Assembly (NCBI GenBank): GCA_947579665.1
Contig: OX388345.1
Coordinates: forward strand, 31,215,849 to 31,279,848
Direction of reading: 5' to 3'
DNA: 64,000 nt
Source: Sympetrum striolatum
Taxonomy: Eukaryota; Arthropoda; Insecta; Odonata; Libellulidae
Of this stretch, positions 12,730-22,850 are shown piece after piece (the first letter of the stretch is position 1; each line of letters begins with the position of its first letter). The notes below the pieces were generated by a model. That model did no database searches, was not told where the DNA came from, and saw only the letters and a program-made list of their open reading frames with translations. The translations under genes and the position numbers were made by a program.

Positions 12730-13340
12730 AGCAGTTGTTAAAAAAAGATAATGTTCAATCTTTCGCGGATTATGTTCGTCCTTTGTTTCGAAGCCGTCGC
12801 CATTTTACGATCAGCTCCCGCGAAGCGACGCCATTAACTTTTAACGCCGAGGGGGAGACGTGCGAAGATTTAAATCAAAGAGTCACGTCGTTCGATTCGG
12901 AAATAAATCCACCCGCAGCAATAACTGTCGCACATAACTGTCACATCGCAATTGCTACGGCTTAAATATTAATGGAATTGACGAATGAGGTAACGCGTCG
13001 CCAAGGACGCGGTAAAGGAGGGCAAGAGAAGGGTCAATTGATCTTCTACGCGAAAAAAATAAGAAGAGCGATGCGAGGTTAAATTAAGGGTTGCGGAGGG
13101 GTATCCGAGGATATATCTCGACCTCCTTCCGGGATCGTCTCTTTCAAGTCCTCCTTCACTTTCCAATCTCTAATTTGATTACCTTGCCGTTTGTACTCTC
13201 TATGCCCTCTAAAGCCATTCATTTCGGTGGAAAATTAATTTTTGATGAATGGGGCACTAAAAGATGCGTGGGATTACATCCTCCATTCAGACTGAAAGGT
13301 CGAGCTCGAAACAAGGATATTGCCAAAGAATCAATCTGAG
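12730..13340. other. CpG-rich patch in AT-rich background
   Basis: CG dinucleotides are frequent (for example CGAAGCCGTCGCC, CGCGAAGCGACGCC, AACGCGTCGCCAAGGACGCGG), in contrast to flanking AT-rich DNA. Short open frames overlap on both strands (12735-12965 plus, 12969-13166 minus, 13091-13339 plus), which is expected of GC-richer DNA; none was recognised. Likely unmethylated and possibly regulatory, or an old exon. This function is inference. Confidence 0.4.
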
Positions 13341-13449
13341 TTGTAGCATCATTGTATCACAGTATCCTTCAACTTTGTACGTAATTTAAAATTTGTATTT
13401 TTAAACCCATGAATGACAAAAGCGACATGAGTGGAATTCGAGGCCAGAT

Positions 13450-13560
13450 CTCCAACTTTTCGTGCTGCTGTTACAGTTTCCAAGTAGAATACCCGCCCGA
13501 GAATGGTGAGACCCGAGTTCGAGTCCCAGTCTTGTTTTAATTTTTTCATAAAATAATTTA
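13450..13560 (+). repeat. tRNA-headed SINE remnant (family C), plus strand
   Basis: AATACCCGCCCGAGAATGG followed by a B-box-like GAGTTCGAGTCC (13515-13526) reproduces the tRNA-like half seen on the minus strand near 8013-8060. The minus-strand frame 13349-13675 is a shadow of this repeat. The left half is diverged. Tail and target duplication were not determined. Confidence 0.55.
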
Positions 13561-15846
13561 ATTTCTGTTTATCCTTGAGTTTATCAGGTGCTTGCCTTAA
13601 AGTGCACAATAGGTTCCTTTTCTTCATCTTTGTAATTTTAATTTTTAATTTCGTTACTATTTGCATAAAATACACTTTAAGCCTTTCCTTTTTGAATTAC
13701 TGTTGGCGTGGAGGTTTTCGTATTCTGTTGGATATAGAGCTGGTTGGGGTTCTTTATAAATGGGCTGGATTTGTGTAGACATAATTTTTGTATGCATTAC
13801 GTTGCTACAGGACAGTAATGTACCTGTGACTTGATTCATTATAAGTAAAACATTTGAATTAAAGGAGTAAATAATATTATATATTCAATTACTTCGGCCT
13901 TCTCTTGGTGTAATTTCATCTTGACACATAGAAGATGAAAAACTATGTCCTTCCCTATACCCTCTGATATCAATACTCCTCACACTTGAAGATGATGTTA
14001 CGTTGAACGGGTTGTGTTGTTTTTTTTTAACTTTTGCGGAATAAAGGCATGGTTTGCTTTCATCTTATATGTGTATGTTTAATCGATATTTTCAAACTTC
14101 AGAGTACAAGCTTACTAATTCATAGGTTAATGATGATTTGTAGTAATGATACTTAAACAATAACATAGTACATACTACAAATAGAGTAATTAATTCTCTC
14201 ACGAACACACTTTCCAATTCCAATTCATCATTTTTCATTCCATTACTCACCCAGAGCTCTTTGGTTCTACATCTACAGTTCCAAGAGTATGTTCTCAAAA
14301 ATCTTTGCAATGCAAGTACTCAAAATTTTCGTCTATTTTCAATTGTACGCTCGTTATCCGGTTTCTTAAGACTTTCCTAATGATCTCCCGAAACTCATTC
14401 ACTTTGGCTTCGACCGAATGCCTCGGATTCCCAACTTGGTATCGGTTTCTTGAATTCGGGACATGTTTCCATCGTAAAGAGTAAATGATTGACGATGTCC
14501 ATGAGGATTTTTCGCAAGCAGTCCTGCAATTTATTTTCCAATGAATTTTACATTTCATTATCCTCCCGAAACCTCGCTTTCCTTAACAAGATCAAGTAAT
14601 TAACAAAAAACTGATTATTCCACGGGCTAGAAAATGAATATTAACGTACCACCGTGAAGTTGGGAATTCTTCTCTCTTTGCTCAAATTGGACATTTCTTT
14701 GAAAGAATTCCGCTGTTCTTGAAGGAAGTTCCTGCTCCAGCAAGTGAATAGTGTGCCTGAAAGTTGCATCGAAAATTTATTATCATTATTTTTAAGTCAA
14801 AGGAAAATGTTTATCTTTCTTAGAAAGTTATTGACTAAGCTCTGAGGATGCCATTGATTCTGCGTCATTAATTAAATAGAAAAATTAATTAATAATATGC
14901 GTTCAACTTCCTTCCTTAGCATTAATTGCGGTGTATGATGATAATAAGAGATATGACGTAATATGTTGAACTGGACTGGCTAAAGGTTTAACCAGCCCAG
15001 CGAAGAGGAAAGAGATTTAGCTTAGGAAATTATGAAAAAGTCTCCTTGAAGGAAACAGGAAATATGCAGCAGAATTACACAGAAAATGATTGATATGGAT
15101 AGCAAAATCACAAGACGCGGTACAAGTATTAATGAAGGAAACACTTTTAATGAAACAAAGTTGCTAGATTTCCACTATGATTCCCATGATTACTGGGAAT
15201 TCTAAAAAAATATTTATTACGACATATATATTTAGCCATCTTGCAGCCATGAAAAACTTTGGAAACCTTAATGAAAAACTTTGGCTTAAAATATTGAGTG
15301 TTGACCCTTTAGCTTTTCGCGACCTATTTGGTATTTTGTCTACTGTTTACTTTGTAGGCATAACTCTATATTTGAAGTAAAATTAATTAATAAAAAATCA
15401 TCTAGAAAATAATTATTGGTTAAGGCTCTTTGAAGTTTGTGTGCTGAAAAAAATCGTCGCTTTGAGTTTTGAAACAGAATCATGTTTTGTCAAAGAAAAT
15501 GATTATATGGAGTAAATATTTTTTTGTAAATTTTCCTTTAACCTCCACAAAGCTCTCATGGTCTGAGAAGGCTAGGTGGGGCAAAAAGAAAAATAAGTTG
15601 CTCCCGTAAGTATATCTCACTTCCTTGCTATCGTTTTATGTACTGATTATGTAAATGTAACTTGATTATATTAACATATACTTACAAATATATACTAACT
15701 TATCCTTGAAAGTTGAGGCACCTTCTGATGAACTTTGGAACGGGAGGACCTTACTGACTATCTACCAGTATCCGGTATTTTTGAACGAATAACTAACAAA
15801 TATAACATTGATATGCTGAAGCGTGACTTCGTGGAATGGAATAGAC
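13561..15846. other. Anonymous DNA, no gene recognised
   Basis: A minus-strand frame at 14295-14558 (87 codons, with EFREIIRKVLRN) followed by an overlapping frame at 14092-14310 has a plausible composition but no recognised domain. A short inverted repeat around 14975-14998 (CTGGCTAAAGGTTTAACCAG) is visible. Otherwise nothing assigned. Confidence 0.4.
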
Positions 15847-15953
15847 ATTTCAAAAAATGAAAAAAACACCAGAAGATGTCATCACGGTGACGAAACCGGT
15901 CGTGTTTGAATAAATCACAGTGGAAGTTACCAAGTTTTTCCATTTTTTGAAAT
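15847..15953 (+). repeat. Hammerhead-like module between inverted-repeat arms
   Basis: Arms 15847-15867 (ATTTCAAAAAATGAAAAAAAC) and 15934-15953 are inverted repeats with 13 exact leading bases. Between them, 15870-15896 reads CAGAAGA, a short stem (GTCA/TGAC) and GAAAC, then CGGTCGTG and AATAAA and GTGGAAGT. The copy at 26553 shares the GAAAC(C/T)GGTCG ... TGGAAGT order but has completely different arms. A second copy, in the opposite orientation, begins only about 90 bp downstream. Relation to Penelope-like elements is inference. Confidence 0.6.
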
Positions 15954-16044
15954 AACAAATATAACAATATGCGGAAGGAAATCAATTATCAATCTACGAT
16001 ACGTACCTAAATATTAACACAGTTTTCTGCACCCAATATATCAA

Positions 16045-16208
16045 ATTAAATCCAGCGAAACAAAATCTGACTACGTCCACAGAAAATATAATTTTATCTT
16101 AGAAAAACATGGCTGGTTTCAAACTTCGACCCCTATCTTCGGTCAACCTGAAGAATCCTGAATCAGACCCCCAGATTAGTAGTCAGATTTTGTTTCATTA
16201 GATTTAAT
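16045..16208 (-). repeat. Inverted-repeat element with hammerhead-like module, minus strand
   Basis: Terminal arms 16045-16073 and 16180-16208 match as inverted repeats at 26 of 29 positions. On the minus strand the interior reads CCGAAGA (plus 16136-16142), a spacer, GAAAC (plus 16116-16120), CAGCCATG, and later CTGTGGACGT, which parallels the order in the copies at 15870 and 26553. No target duplication was identified. The arms are unrelated in sequence to those of the other copies. Confidence 0.6.
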
Positions 16209-16344
16209 ATGAATAAGTTTCACCGAGTACCGCCAGAATAAATCGGTCAGCATTAAATCTATAGTATACTAATAATAGTTAACAGCAAATTGATAGATAA
16301 GTGCGATATTAATTACCAATTTTAAAAGGGGTAAACATTTTGAG

Positions 16345-16410
16345 TTCTATGTACATTTACATTTATATTTAAACCCTGCAATCCGCCAGTGGCGCGTGGC
16401 AGGGGGCATG
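16345..16410 (-). repeat. LINE family J, 3' end only, minus strand
   Basis: On the minus strand this reads as the 3' terminus seen at 58782-58813: a hairpin CCCTGC...GCAGGG (16374-16404) with an inner CGCC/GGCG stem, then a short tail of hexamer-like repeats (ATAAATGTAAATGT in minus orientation). The rest of the element is absent, as expected of a severely 5'-truncated LINE insertion. Confidence 0.6.
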
Positions 16411-16682
16411 GAGTGGGCGTGGCATGTATAGTATTGCTGAATTGCGAAGTTGATTTTAGAAGTTTATTAATAGATTGATTCACGTATATTTTACTAATGA
16501 TACAACGCGAATGCATTAATGTACTGTAATAATCGTAAAATAGTTAAATAATAAATCACAGGAACTTTTACTATCCACATATAGAGTATCGTCGGTTACT
16601 AGTTTCGGCTAATGGCTGCCATCTTGAAGGGGTTGGATAGGGCTCGAGGATGGCTATCAATACCCTATATATTGTAACAGTT
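16411..16682. other. Anonymous DNA
   Basis: Nothing recognised. Confidence 0.4.
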
Positions 16683-16790
16683 ACCTTATTATTTTGAACA
16701 CCTTGTTTTATTTAACAATATTTCGAGTATACCGGAATTCCACAAAATTTCGGCTTCCTCCGTGAATTTTGTACTGTAAAATGATTAGCA
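16683..16790. repeat. Family H repeat, terminal hairpin end
   Basis: GGAATTCCACAAAATTTCGG followed by CTTCCTCCGTGAATTTTGT matches the copies at 24571-24608 and 30071-30103. The end is itself a hairpin: ACAAAATT (16742-16749) pairs with AATTTTGT (16765-16772). Sequence similarity among copies stops just after this hairpin, so it marks one terminus of the element. The long inverted repeat seen in the other two copies is mostly lost here. Confidence 0.65.
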
Positions 16791-16979
16791 ACCTAACTTG
16801 TCATTGATTAACTATCAGGATTTCTAAAAGGAAGAATAACACGATGATAAGCGATCTAGAACATTCGAAACTGTTTGTTCTGGATGATTATGCCTGATTT
16901 AACGTTCTAGTTTTTCTAGGCGATTCATGGTCTATCAGTCCTTGCGGCGAGGAAACCTTATTTTCACCGTTTCGAAATT

Positions 16980-17335
16980 AGAGTCTATTCCACTTCGGCC
17001 GATAATTCAGCGGAGCGGAAAGCTTATTTTAACTATCCTCGAGAACACCTGCGGCGCCGATTGATTAGAATACTGGAATAAATGGCGCCCAGCTTATCGG
17101 AATTGAATAAGCCCTTTTATTTCCCGTTGCTCGCGGAACGCGATCCGTTCGAAGGTATTTTGGGTCGACGCGTATCGCCGATGTCGCATTGCGTAAAATA
17201 AGAACGCGTCGAACGGAAATTATCGGAGAGAATTACGAAATAGATTCGGAAGTCCTCGGGTTTTGAATTCTCCGAAGAAAGGAAGCGGATTGGAGTTAAT
17301 CCCTGCCGTTAGAGGAAACGTTGCACAATGCGAGC
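16980..17335. other. CpG-rich patch
   Basis: Dense CG dinucleotides (CGCGGAACGCGATCCGTTCG, GGTCGACGCGTATCGCCG, GAACGCGTCGAACGG) in an otherwise AT-rich setting, with no long open frame. Could be an unmethylated regulatory segment; function is inference. Confidence 0.4.
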
Positions 17336-17504
17336 ATTCGAATGTGTTTTGTTTTGGGCTCAAATAATTTCATGCGCATTTCTTCAATCAAAATATGCCA
17401 AGGGAAGAAAATTATCCAGGAGAAAAGCTGTGTGTTCACTGAAACTGCATCACTCCGACCACTTTAGCGACGAGCGTTTACGTTAGGATCGTTTTGAATC
17501 TGTC

Positions 17505-17585
17505 TGTATTTATATTTATCTTTATTTATAATTATATTTATTAAAATAGATCCATAAACAGCACTAGGCCTTCACAATGGACAGA
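17505..17585 (-). repeat. LINE family L, 3' end, minus strand
   Basis: On the minus strand: GAAGGCCTAGTGCTGTTTAT, then ATAAATATA-type tail. This corresponds to the 3' end of the plus-strand copy at about 22075-22137 (GGCCTCGTGCTGTTTGTTGA then GATAAATAAATAAAT) and to the minus-strand copy at 36483-36545. The coding part is missing. Confidence 0.5.
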
Positions 17586-17833
17586 AAAACAATGCAATTT
17601 GTAAACAAGAAACTTACATTAGAAATAAAATTTAAACAATAATAATAACAAATTTAAAAAAACATAAAATTAAACGCACAGTTTCATTATTAACCATCAG
17701 TACAGTTGAAAAATAGGCCATAGGCGTGATTTACTATATTAATGGATCTGATAAAGGAGAATGTGAGAGAAAACAATTTATTTTAAAAAATAACTCACTG
17801 ATATTTTTACTGCTTTCTCTCAATTTTTTATAA

Positions 17834-17900
17834 TACGGGGATTTCAAACAGGTGGCCTGAGGGCCGGATAAAGTCTTTCAGTTCCTATTTTGCGGCCTAC
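17834..17900 (+). repeat. Possible hAT-type terminus, degraded
   Basis: CGGGGATTTCAAACAGGTGGCCTGAGGGCCG resembles, in two parts, the TGGCCTGTGGGCCG block just inside the left end at 48967 and the general hAT terminal pattern CAGGGG...CAAAC. No right end was found. Confidence 0.25.
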
Positions 17901-18424
17901 GATCGCAATACGAGAGTCAGTATAATATAGAAGAGTTTTATTCATTCTTTTTAGGATATCTCAGAGAACAAACATTTTTTAGCAGCACAATTTTTTCTAC
18001 TTCGAAAGTGCCTACAGATTCCAATCAAATATTTTTGTGCCCGAAACTCAATGAAACAACTCACCGATGCAAATCCTTCCACCATAAACTATGTTCACAG
18101 ATATTGTCTTCAAATCTTGGGAAGCCATCTGGAAGTAAATGTTTGCAAGTATCCAGTAAAAAAGTATAAAATGCCAGTGATATATAAATTTAAATGTATT
18201 TATCCAAACTCTGTTTATCTATCTGTTTCTAACTCTATCTGTGAATCAATTTAAAAATTGTATCCAAAATTATATGTAGGTCCACTATCATGTCCTCAAT
18301 TTCCTTTGTATTATTTATTAGTTATATTATTCTTTATCTTAATTATAGCCAATCGATTGTGTAACAAATGATATTTACGTTGAGAAAGTTTTCTTTGAAT
18401 TTGATATTTCCTTAAATAAATGTT
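17901..18424. other. Anonymous DNA
   Basis: A 67-codon frame at 18051-18254 has no recognised features. Nothing else assigned. Confidence 0.4.
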
Positions 18425-18620
18425 CAAGAAACATCTACATATCTACTGTCCAAGTCACCTTTCGGCCTGTGGTAGGAGTTGCATATACGATACATCTACA
18501 TACTAGTTGTTTACTTTCGCATATCCTTCGCAGAAAAAATGAATTTTTGAAACGACTTGTTGAAGCATCTTTTTCCCTGATCTTATACTGTGCGAATAGG
18601 GAATACAAGTTAATAATACC
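18425..18620 (-). mobile_element. LINE family J reverse-transcriptase C-terminus and 3' end, minus strand
   Basis: On the minus strand a frame reads KIREKDASTSRFKNSFF, the counterpart of KIREIDVRTNRFKNSFF in the copy at 58.9 kb, followed by a degraded 3' untranslated part (the pairing GGTGACTTGG region) and a tail with GTAGATATGTAGATGT. This is the extreme C-terminus of a CR1/jockey-type LINE second protein; the polymerase domain itself is not present. The long frame through 18833 runs on into the neighbouring G repeat and is not one protein. 5' truncation is typical of target-primed LINE insertion. Confidence 0.65.
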
Positions 18621-18624
18621 AAAA

Positions 18625-19050
18625 CAGTCAGTAAAGTATTCAGCTAGAAGGCCGGTTGGTACCACACCCCTTTCAGCATAAACTACTAAGAGCTTACAGA
18701 GAGGAATGAGGTTCACTAGGCAGGATGAGGAGTGAGGTAGTTTGCCATTGCTTCCCTCACTGAACCAGAATGCTATAAGCGGAACTTGTGAAGTGAAGCG
18801 TAATGGCTCTATGAGTAACACTCTTCTTGGCATTACCTAAGGAGGGACCTTGATTAGTTCAATTATTCATACCTCAGTACCTCATACCTTTCATTTCATC
18901 ACAGCCATGATCGAGACTGAGACAAAAGAAAATGAAAGATACATTTTTCCATATCTTGTACCAAATGACAAATGAAAATAGTCCATTCGTCATAGTATGG
19001 TAGCAGGAACAATACCGTGACAACAATTTTCATATCAAGCGAGATTTTTG
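18625..19050 (+). repeat. Family G repeat, long copy
   Basis: Starts near TATTCAGCTAGAAGGCCGG and includes CTAGGCAGGATGAGGAGTGA GGTAGTTTGCC, later AGTAACACTCTTCTTGGCATTA and CAAATGACAAATGAAAATAG. The same blocks occur in the same order at 19795-20250 and 29735-30530, and in part at 22700 (minus), 29255, 45435 and 60060. It carries no convincing coding frame. Class unknown; length in the longest copy is about 570 bp after removing a nested insert. Confidence 0.75.
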
Positions 19051-19324
19051 CTTGGTAAAGAATGGCCCGCACAAGTGATGAGTTTGTGGCCTTGTTATAT
19101 AGTAACAGTAGAGGTTTAATGCCGACCCCATACACCATGGGAAAAGGCGTAGATAAAGAAGAAGAGTAGAGGTTGGATTCACTAGGAGAAGTATATGAGT
19201 TAACTGAATGTGGTTGGGATAGATTATTCGAGGAATAAGTGTGGCAAAAACAGCAGCGAGAGAACCAGTAATGACTGGTTAGTGAACGAATGGCCTAAAA
19301 GAAAAAGTACGTGACCGGTTTGAA
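19051..19324. other. Anonymous DNA between repeats
   Basis: Purine-rich (GATAAAGAAGAAGAGTAGAGG); may be more of an old retroelement given the reverse-transcriptase-like piece immediately downstream, but no motif could be read. Confidence 0.3.
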
Positions 19325-19425
19325 GTAGGTGTTTTCGTTAGCTCGGGCATGTAGAGAGGATAGATGGATGCAGAATGACGAAAATGGCGTGTGAGGAGAA
19401 TTTGGATGGTCTTCATGTGGTCATT
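19325..19425 (+). mobile_element. Possible LINE protein fragment (GHV-E-R-I motif)
   Basis: The plus-strand frame through 19342-19410 reads LGHVERIDGCRMTKMACE, preceded by a stop codon (TAG) where tryptophan is usual in the W-x-GHV-x-R-M motif near the C-terminus of many LINE reverse transcriptases. I recognise the motif but not the clade. Upstream and downstream frames are interrupted by stops. The 115-codon minus-strand frame here is a shadow. Chance similarity cannot be excluded with so short a match. Confidence 0.35.
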
Positions 19426-19794
19426 GAAATGCGGAAGATTTGCGTAGCTTAAAAAATAAAAGGATTCGGTTGAAACGATTTGTAGATGTATATGATGAGA
19501 CATTGATAGGATAGCATTCCTTGCAAGAAGTAAGGAGTGCCGTGAATAACCGAGGCAAATAATGCTCTCAGCCCGAAGAGGAACGGCATTAGTGAGATTT
19601 ATGCACGTTGAAAATACTCTTAGCATGATTAATTCTAGTTTGGTTGTAAATCTAACATCGATATTATGAATCTATAAAAAGAATTGAATGTTCCAATCAC
19701 TGAACTTTAGAATACTTAGAACTGATTGGTACTTGAATCGATGAGGATATGGGCCCTCATTTCTTTTCAGAAACAAAGTTTGTTTTCACGACAA

Positions 19795-20250
19795 AACGCC
19801 AAATACTGTCAACGAAAGCCCAAGTGCCTGTTGGTACCTCGCTTCCTCTAACATTAGCTATCAAGAGCTATCAGGGGGGGATGAGGCTAACTAGGTAAGA
19901 TGAGGAGTAGTTTTCTCTAGCTTCCTTCACCAAACCTGAAAGTCGTCATATAAACATTTCCACTTAAGTTAAGGACAATGACTCCACAAGTAACACTTTT
20001 CTAGGCATTCCACAAGAGGAGACTTTCATTAGCGCCACTATACAATGTCATTCATTTCCGAGTAGCTTTCATGTCATTATATCGATGAGCAAGACTTTGA
20101 GAAAAGTAAATGAAAGATGTATTTTCTCTATCCAGTACCAAATTACATCTGAAAAACGTTCCACTCATTAGGGTTAAGGTAGCAGTAACACAAAATATGT
20201 TAGTAAGACTACAAACATAGATGCATTTGTTGGCATAAAGTATAGCATAC
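19795..20250 (+). repeat. Family G repeat, second long copy
   Basis: Carries CTGTTGGTACCTCGCTTCC, CTAACATTAGCTATCAAGAG, GATGAGGCTAACTAGGTAAG, AGTAACACTTTTCTAGGCAT and a final part with AGTACCAAATTACATCTGAA, colinear with the copy at 18625. Same orientation, about 1.2 kb downstream. The 106-codon minus-strand frame 20052-20372 lies over it and is not considered coding. Confidence 0.75.
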
Positions 20251-20879
20251 GTAGTATAAGTAGCATACGTATCTACTATCCTGAAGCATTGGAATAGTTC
20301 TCGTATGAAGCCTTGAGTGCATATAAATGCTCTAGCGTAGGATTGGCAAATATTTTTCGGCAAAAGTGCCATATTTTATGAATGTAAAGGACTTGCGTGC
20401 CAATCAGGTGCGAAAGCATACAAGGAGATGGTGATATACATTTAATAAGGCCAACGATAGGATTAAGATCTCGTAATTGGCTTAAACAATCGTCAATTAT
20501 ATTTAATAATGAACGAATTCACAGTAATTTACTGCGGAACTTCACTTTATAAGTAAAGTATACATAATAAAGAAGGTGTTGTGAGAGTTCTGCGAATGAA
20601 AAAATTCTCCCGCGTGCCACTTTGTACAGGCATGCCATAGGTTCGCTACTGTAGGAGAAGTATATGCTTCCTATTAAACTTAGCTTTGCAACCATTATTA
20701 GGACGTCGTAAAATTTGTAACACATTTAGTTTTAAACTTAAAGAATGCCTATACTGTGATAAAATTTTGCGAATTATACAATTCCGGTGAACAACAAGAA
20801 GATAATTCATGTCTTATTAATGGTAATTATACATCAAAATGTATCGCTCTATCTTTGGAATCTCAAATATTTCCGCAAA
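20251..20879. other. Anonymous DNA
   Basis: Short local duplication AGCATACGTA near 20245-20275. No gene recognised. Confidence 0.4.
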
Positions 20880-21610
20880 GGTTTCCCTTCTGCCGAAAAT
20901 AATCCTCAGGAATGAGAAAAAACCGCTCCCGCAGCAGCAATTGATATGAATCCTTCCGGAATCCAGACTCCTCAAAGCGAAATTTACTCGCGGACCGAAG
21001 AAATAAACAGCTTCGAGATTTTGGGGAAAAAACCCGAAAGATTTATGGCCGAGAGCGATAGGATTACGGCTTTCCGAGAAGTGTTTTTTTCGGCAGGAAC
21101 TTCTAAAAGGCGACGCGCGCTTATTTATAGGCCAAACGTTATGGAAATTGAATAATTTTGGTCCGAATTCAGAGATCGAACGGCGTCATTATTTCTGGCG
21201 CGGAATGGATTCCCATTCGACCGGCACTTCTCCCGGAGAAGGGAAGAATCGAGAAAACGGCGGAAGGCACGCGTTTTGGCACTCGTCTCTCTCCTTTGAC
21301 TCACGCCTTTTGTGTGAACTTGGGAGTTCGGAATGCCAAATCGTTTCCTTAAGTCCCCGCTTTTCCTTGCCAACTATGGCGTAGGTGCTTACGTAATCTT
21401 AAGTCTTGCGCCGAGCATTTTTTTCACCCGACTTCCGGCCGAAACAAAACATGAGGCTTATTCGGAGGGAAGTGAAAATTTCGGGGAATCGTTCCCCGAG
21501 AAAGAGTCACACTTGAGTGTCTCGTGTCTTTGGGCTTGCGTCATTAGCAACTGTTGAGCAAGCTTCGGTGCAGTTGTCAACCCTTCAACGAACTAGAAGG
21601 GCCTCACCAA
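20880..21610. other. CpG-rich patch with overlapping open frames
   Basis: CG-dense DNA (GGCGACGCGCGC, GAACGGCGTCATTATTTCTGG, CGACTTCCGGCCG) in which five frames of 64-82 codons overlap on both strands. None has a recognised domain and they are mutually exclusive, which argues for composition rather than coding. A regulatory role is possible, unproven. Confidence 0.35.
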
Positions 21611-21784
21611 GATGAGCCGGCGTCTTTTTTATGATACTAGATAATGTGTGCACGCAAATAAGACGTTTGAATTACTTTCATACATGTGCATATTAATACA
21701 TACGTAATATAATACCTTTTTTTTAAATGCAATTTGAAGTATTTACTCTCCATATTTCTAATTATTCTGTTTCTTGTAAAACTA

Positions 21785-22137
21785 CCCGCTCCGGCCCTAA
21801 CTATCTTTTATGTATACTGCTGCTGAGCACTCCTCTTCTATCAACTATAAAGCGATCACTCTTTTTCAGTATTCCTTCAATTTTCAACTCCCTTTCTTCC
21901 AACGTTCACTTCGATCCTTTCTTCTCCTCTCTTAAATCTATCCAAAATATGGTTGCAAGAGATTGACTTTTTATAATTTTATTCATTATTTAAATTAATT
22001 TTATGTTGTTGATTTGTTGTTTTATTTTGTTCTCACTGATTGTTGGTTTTTGCTTGCTTCTTGTTATTTCGTCAACTGTAATTGGCCTCGTGCTGTTTGT
22101 TGATACTTACTGATAAATAAATAAATACAAATAAAAT
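21785..22137 (+). mobile_element. LINE family L, C-terminus plus 3' untranslated end
   Basis: The frame ending at 21966 reads RSLFFSIPSIFNSLSSNVHF then DPFFSSLKS, the pattern R-S-F-F-x-R-x-P-x-x-W-N-S-L-P seen at the C-terminus of CR1/jockey-type LINE reverse transcriptases, with W replaced by F. It is followed by an untranslated end containing GGCCTCGTGCTGTTTGTTGA and an ATAAATAAATAAATAC tail at 22113-22130. The same 3' end is at 36483-36545 and 17505-17585 on the minus strand. 5' truncated; the catalytic domain is absent. Confidence 0.6.
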
Positions 22138-22175
22138 GTCCAATCCCTCTGATTAATACTTACTTAAAATCCTTC

Positions 22176-22268
22176 TTAATAACTGCATCTAATTTCCGGA
22201 ACAACCTGCCTGTACATATTAAAAATTCCACTTCCAAGCAATCTTTAAATGAAACATTTGTTTGATTT
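22176..22268 (+). mobile_element. Second LINE C-terminal fragment
   Basis: In the frame ending with TGA at about 22266 the peptide reads FRNNLPVHIKNSTSKQS, matching the W-N-x-L-P-x-x-I-K pattern of LINE protein C-termini, with R for W. It begins about 40 bp after the tail of the previous element, so it is either an adjacent insertion or a host LINE into which that element inserted. No upstream coding part is recognisable. Confidence 0.45.
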
Positions 22269-22699
22269 TCTTATTGTTACCACGGAATGATTTTAAAACC
22301 ATAATACTGGCGTATTAATTTTTTGTATCATTTTTATGTGAGTAGTCTATATTTTGTATTATTATATTATGTGAGCAGATAATATTTGTATTATTTTTTT
22401 CTGCTCTTATGGGAATTTCCGAGATCACAACAAAGTTATTATTATTATTTCCTTTTGGTGTATGGCCGATAGAAACAGAGGACGATATATATATCAACAA
22501 TACGGCCAATTTATTTCATTTTCTATTATGTCACGATAGATCATTAGCACAATATCATTTTGATGTATCATTATATCGAGCCCTGCTACTATTATACTAG
22601 TAATCTCCCTACTTGTAATCTCAATACTATACTCGGATATATTACTATTGCTATTTACTTATTACACAATTATTACTATATACTATAATATTCGAGTCT
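22269..22699. other. Anonymous AT-rich DNA
   Basis: Rich in ATTATTATT and TATATA words; frames are short and unrecognised. Confidence 0.4.
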
Positions 22700-22850
22700 A
22701 TTTCCATTCTATGAGAGCAGGGGGATGAAAATAAGACCCAACTACCTCATTCCTCATCCTATCTAGTTACCTCATCCCCCCTCGAGAAATGATTGAAGCT
22801 GATGAGGTTAGCATTCAGCCTTCTGACTGATAGCTGTACAAATTGTAAGA
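22700..22850 (-). repeat. Family G repeat, partial, minus strand
   Basis: The minus strand reads AGCTATCAGTCAGAAGGCTG, then GGGGGGATGAGGTAACTAGA, then AGGATGAGGAATGAGGTAGT, which is the left third of family G in inverted orientation relative to the other copies. Confidence 0.65.

Noticed and set aside
13349..13675. 108-codon minus-strand frame
   Set aside because: It crosses a tRNA-headed SINE; the peptide reflects the tRNA-like head.
17705..17725. GCCATAGGCGT shared with the right edge of the hAT-like element at 49.27 kb
   Set aside because: In the second site this word includes the flanking target bases, so sharing it would not reflect the element; about 11 bp is expected by chance.
18435..18833. 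132-codon minus-strand frame, the longest in the window
   Set aside because: Composite of a LINE J C-terminus and the unrelated repeat G, so not one gene.
19279..19626. 115-codon minus-strand frame
   Set aside because: The opposite strand carries a LINE-like GHVERI motif; the minus frame has no recognisable features.
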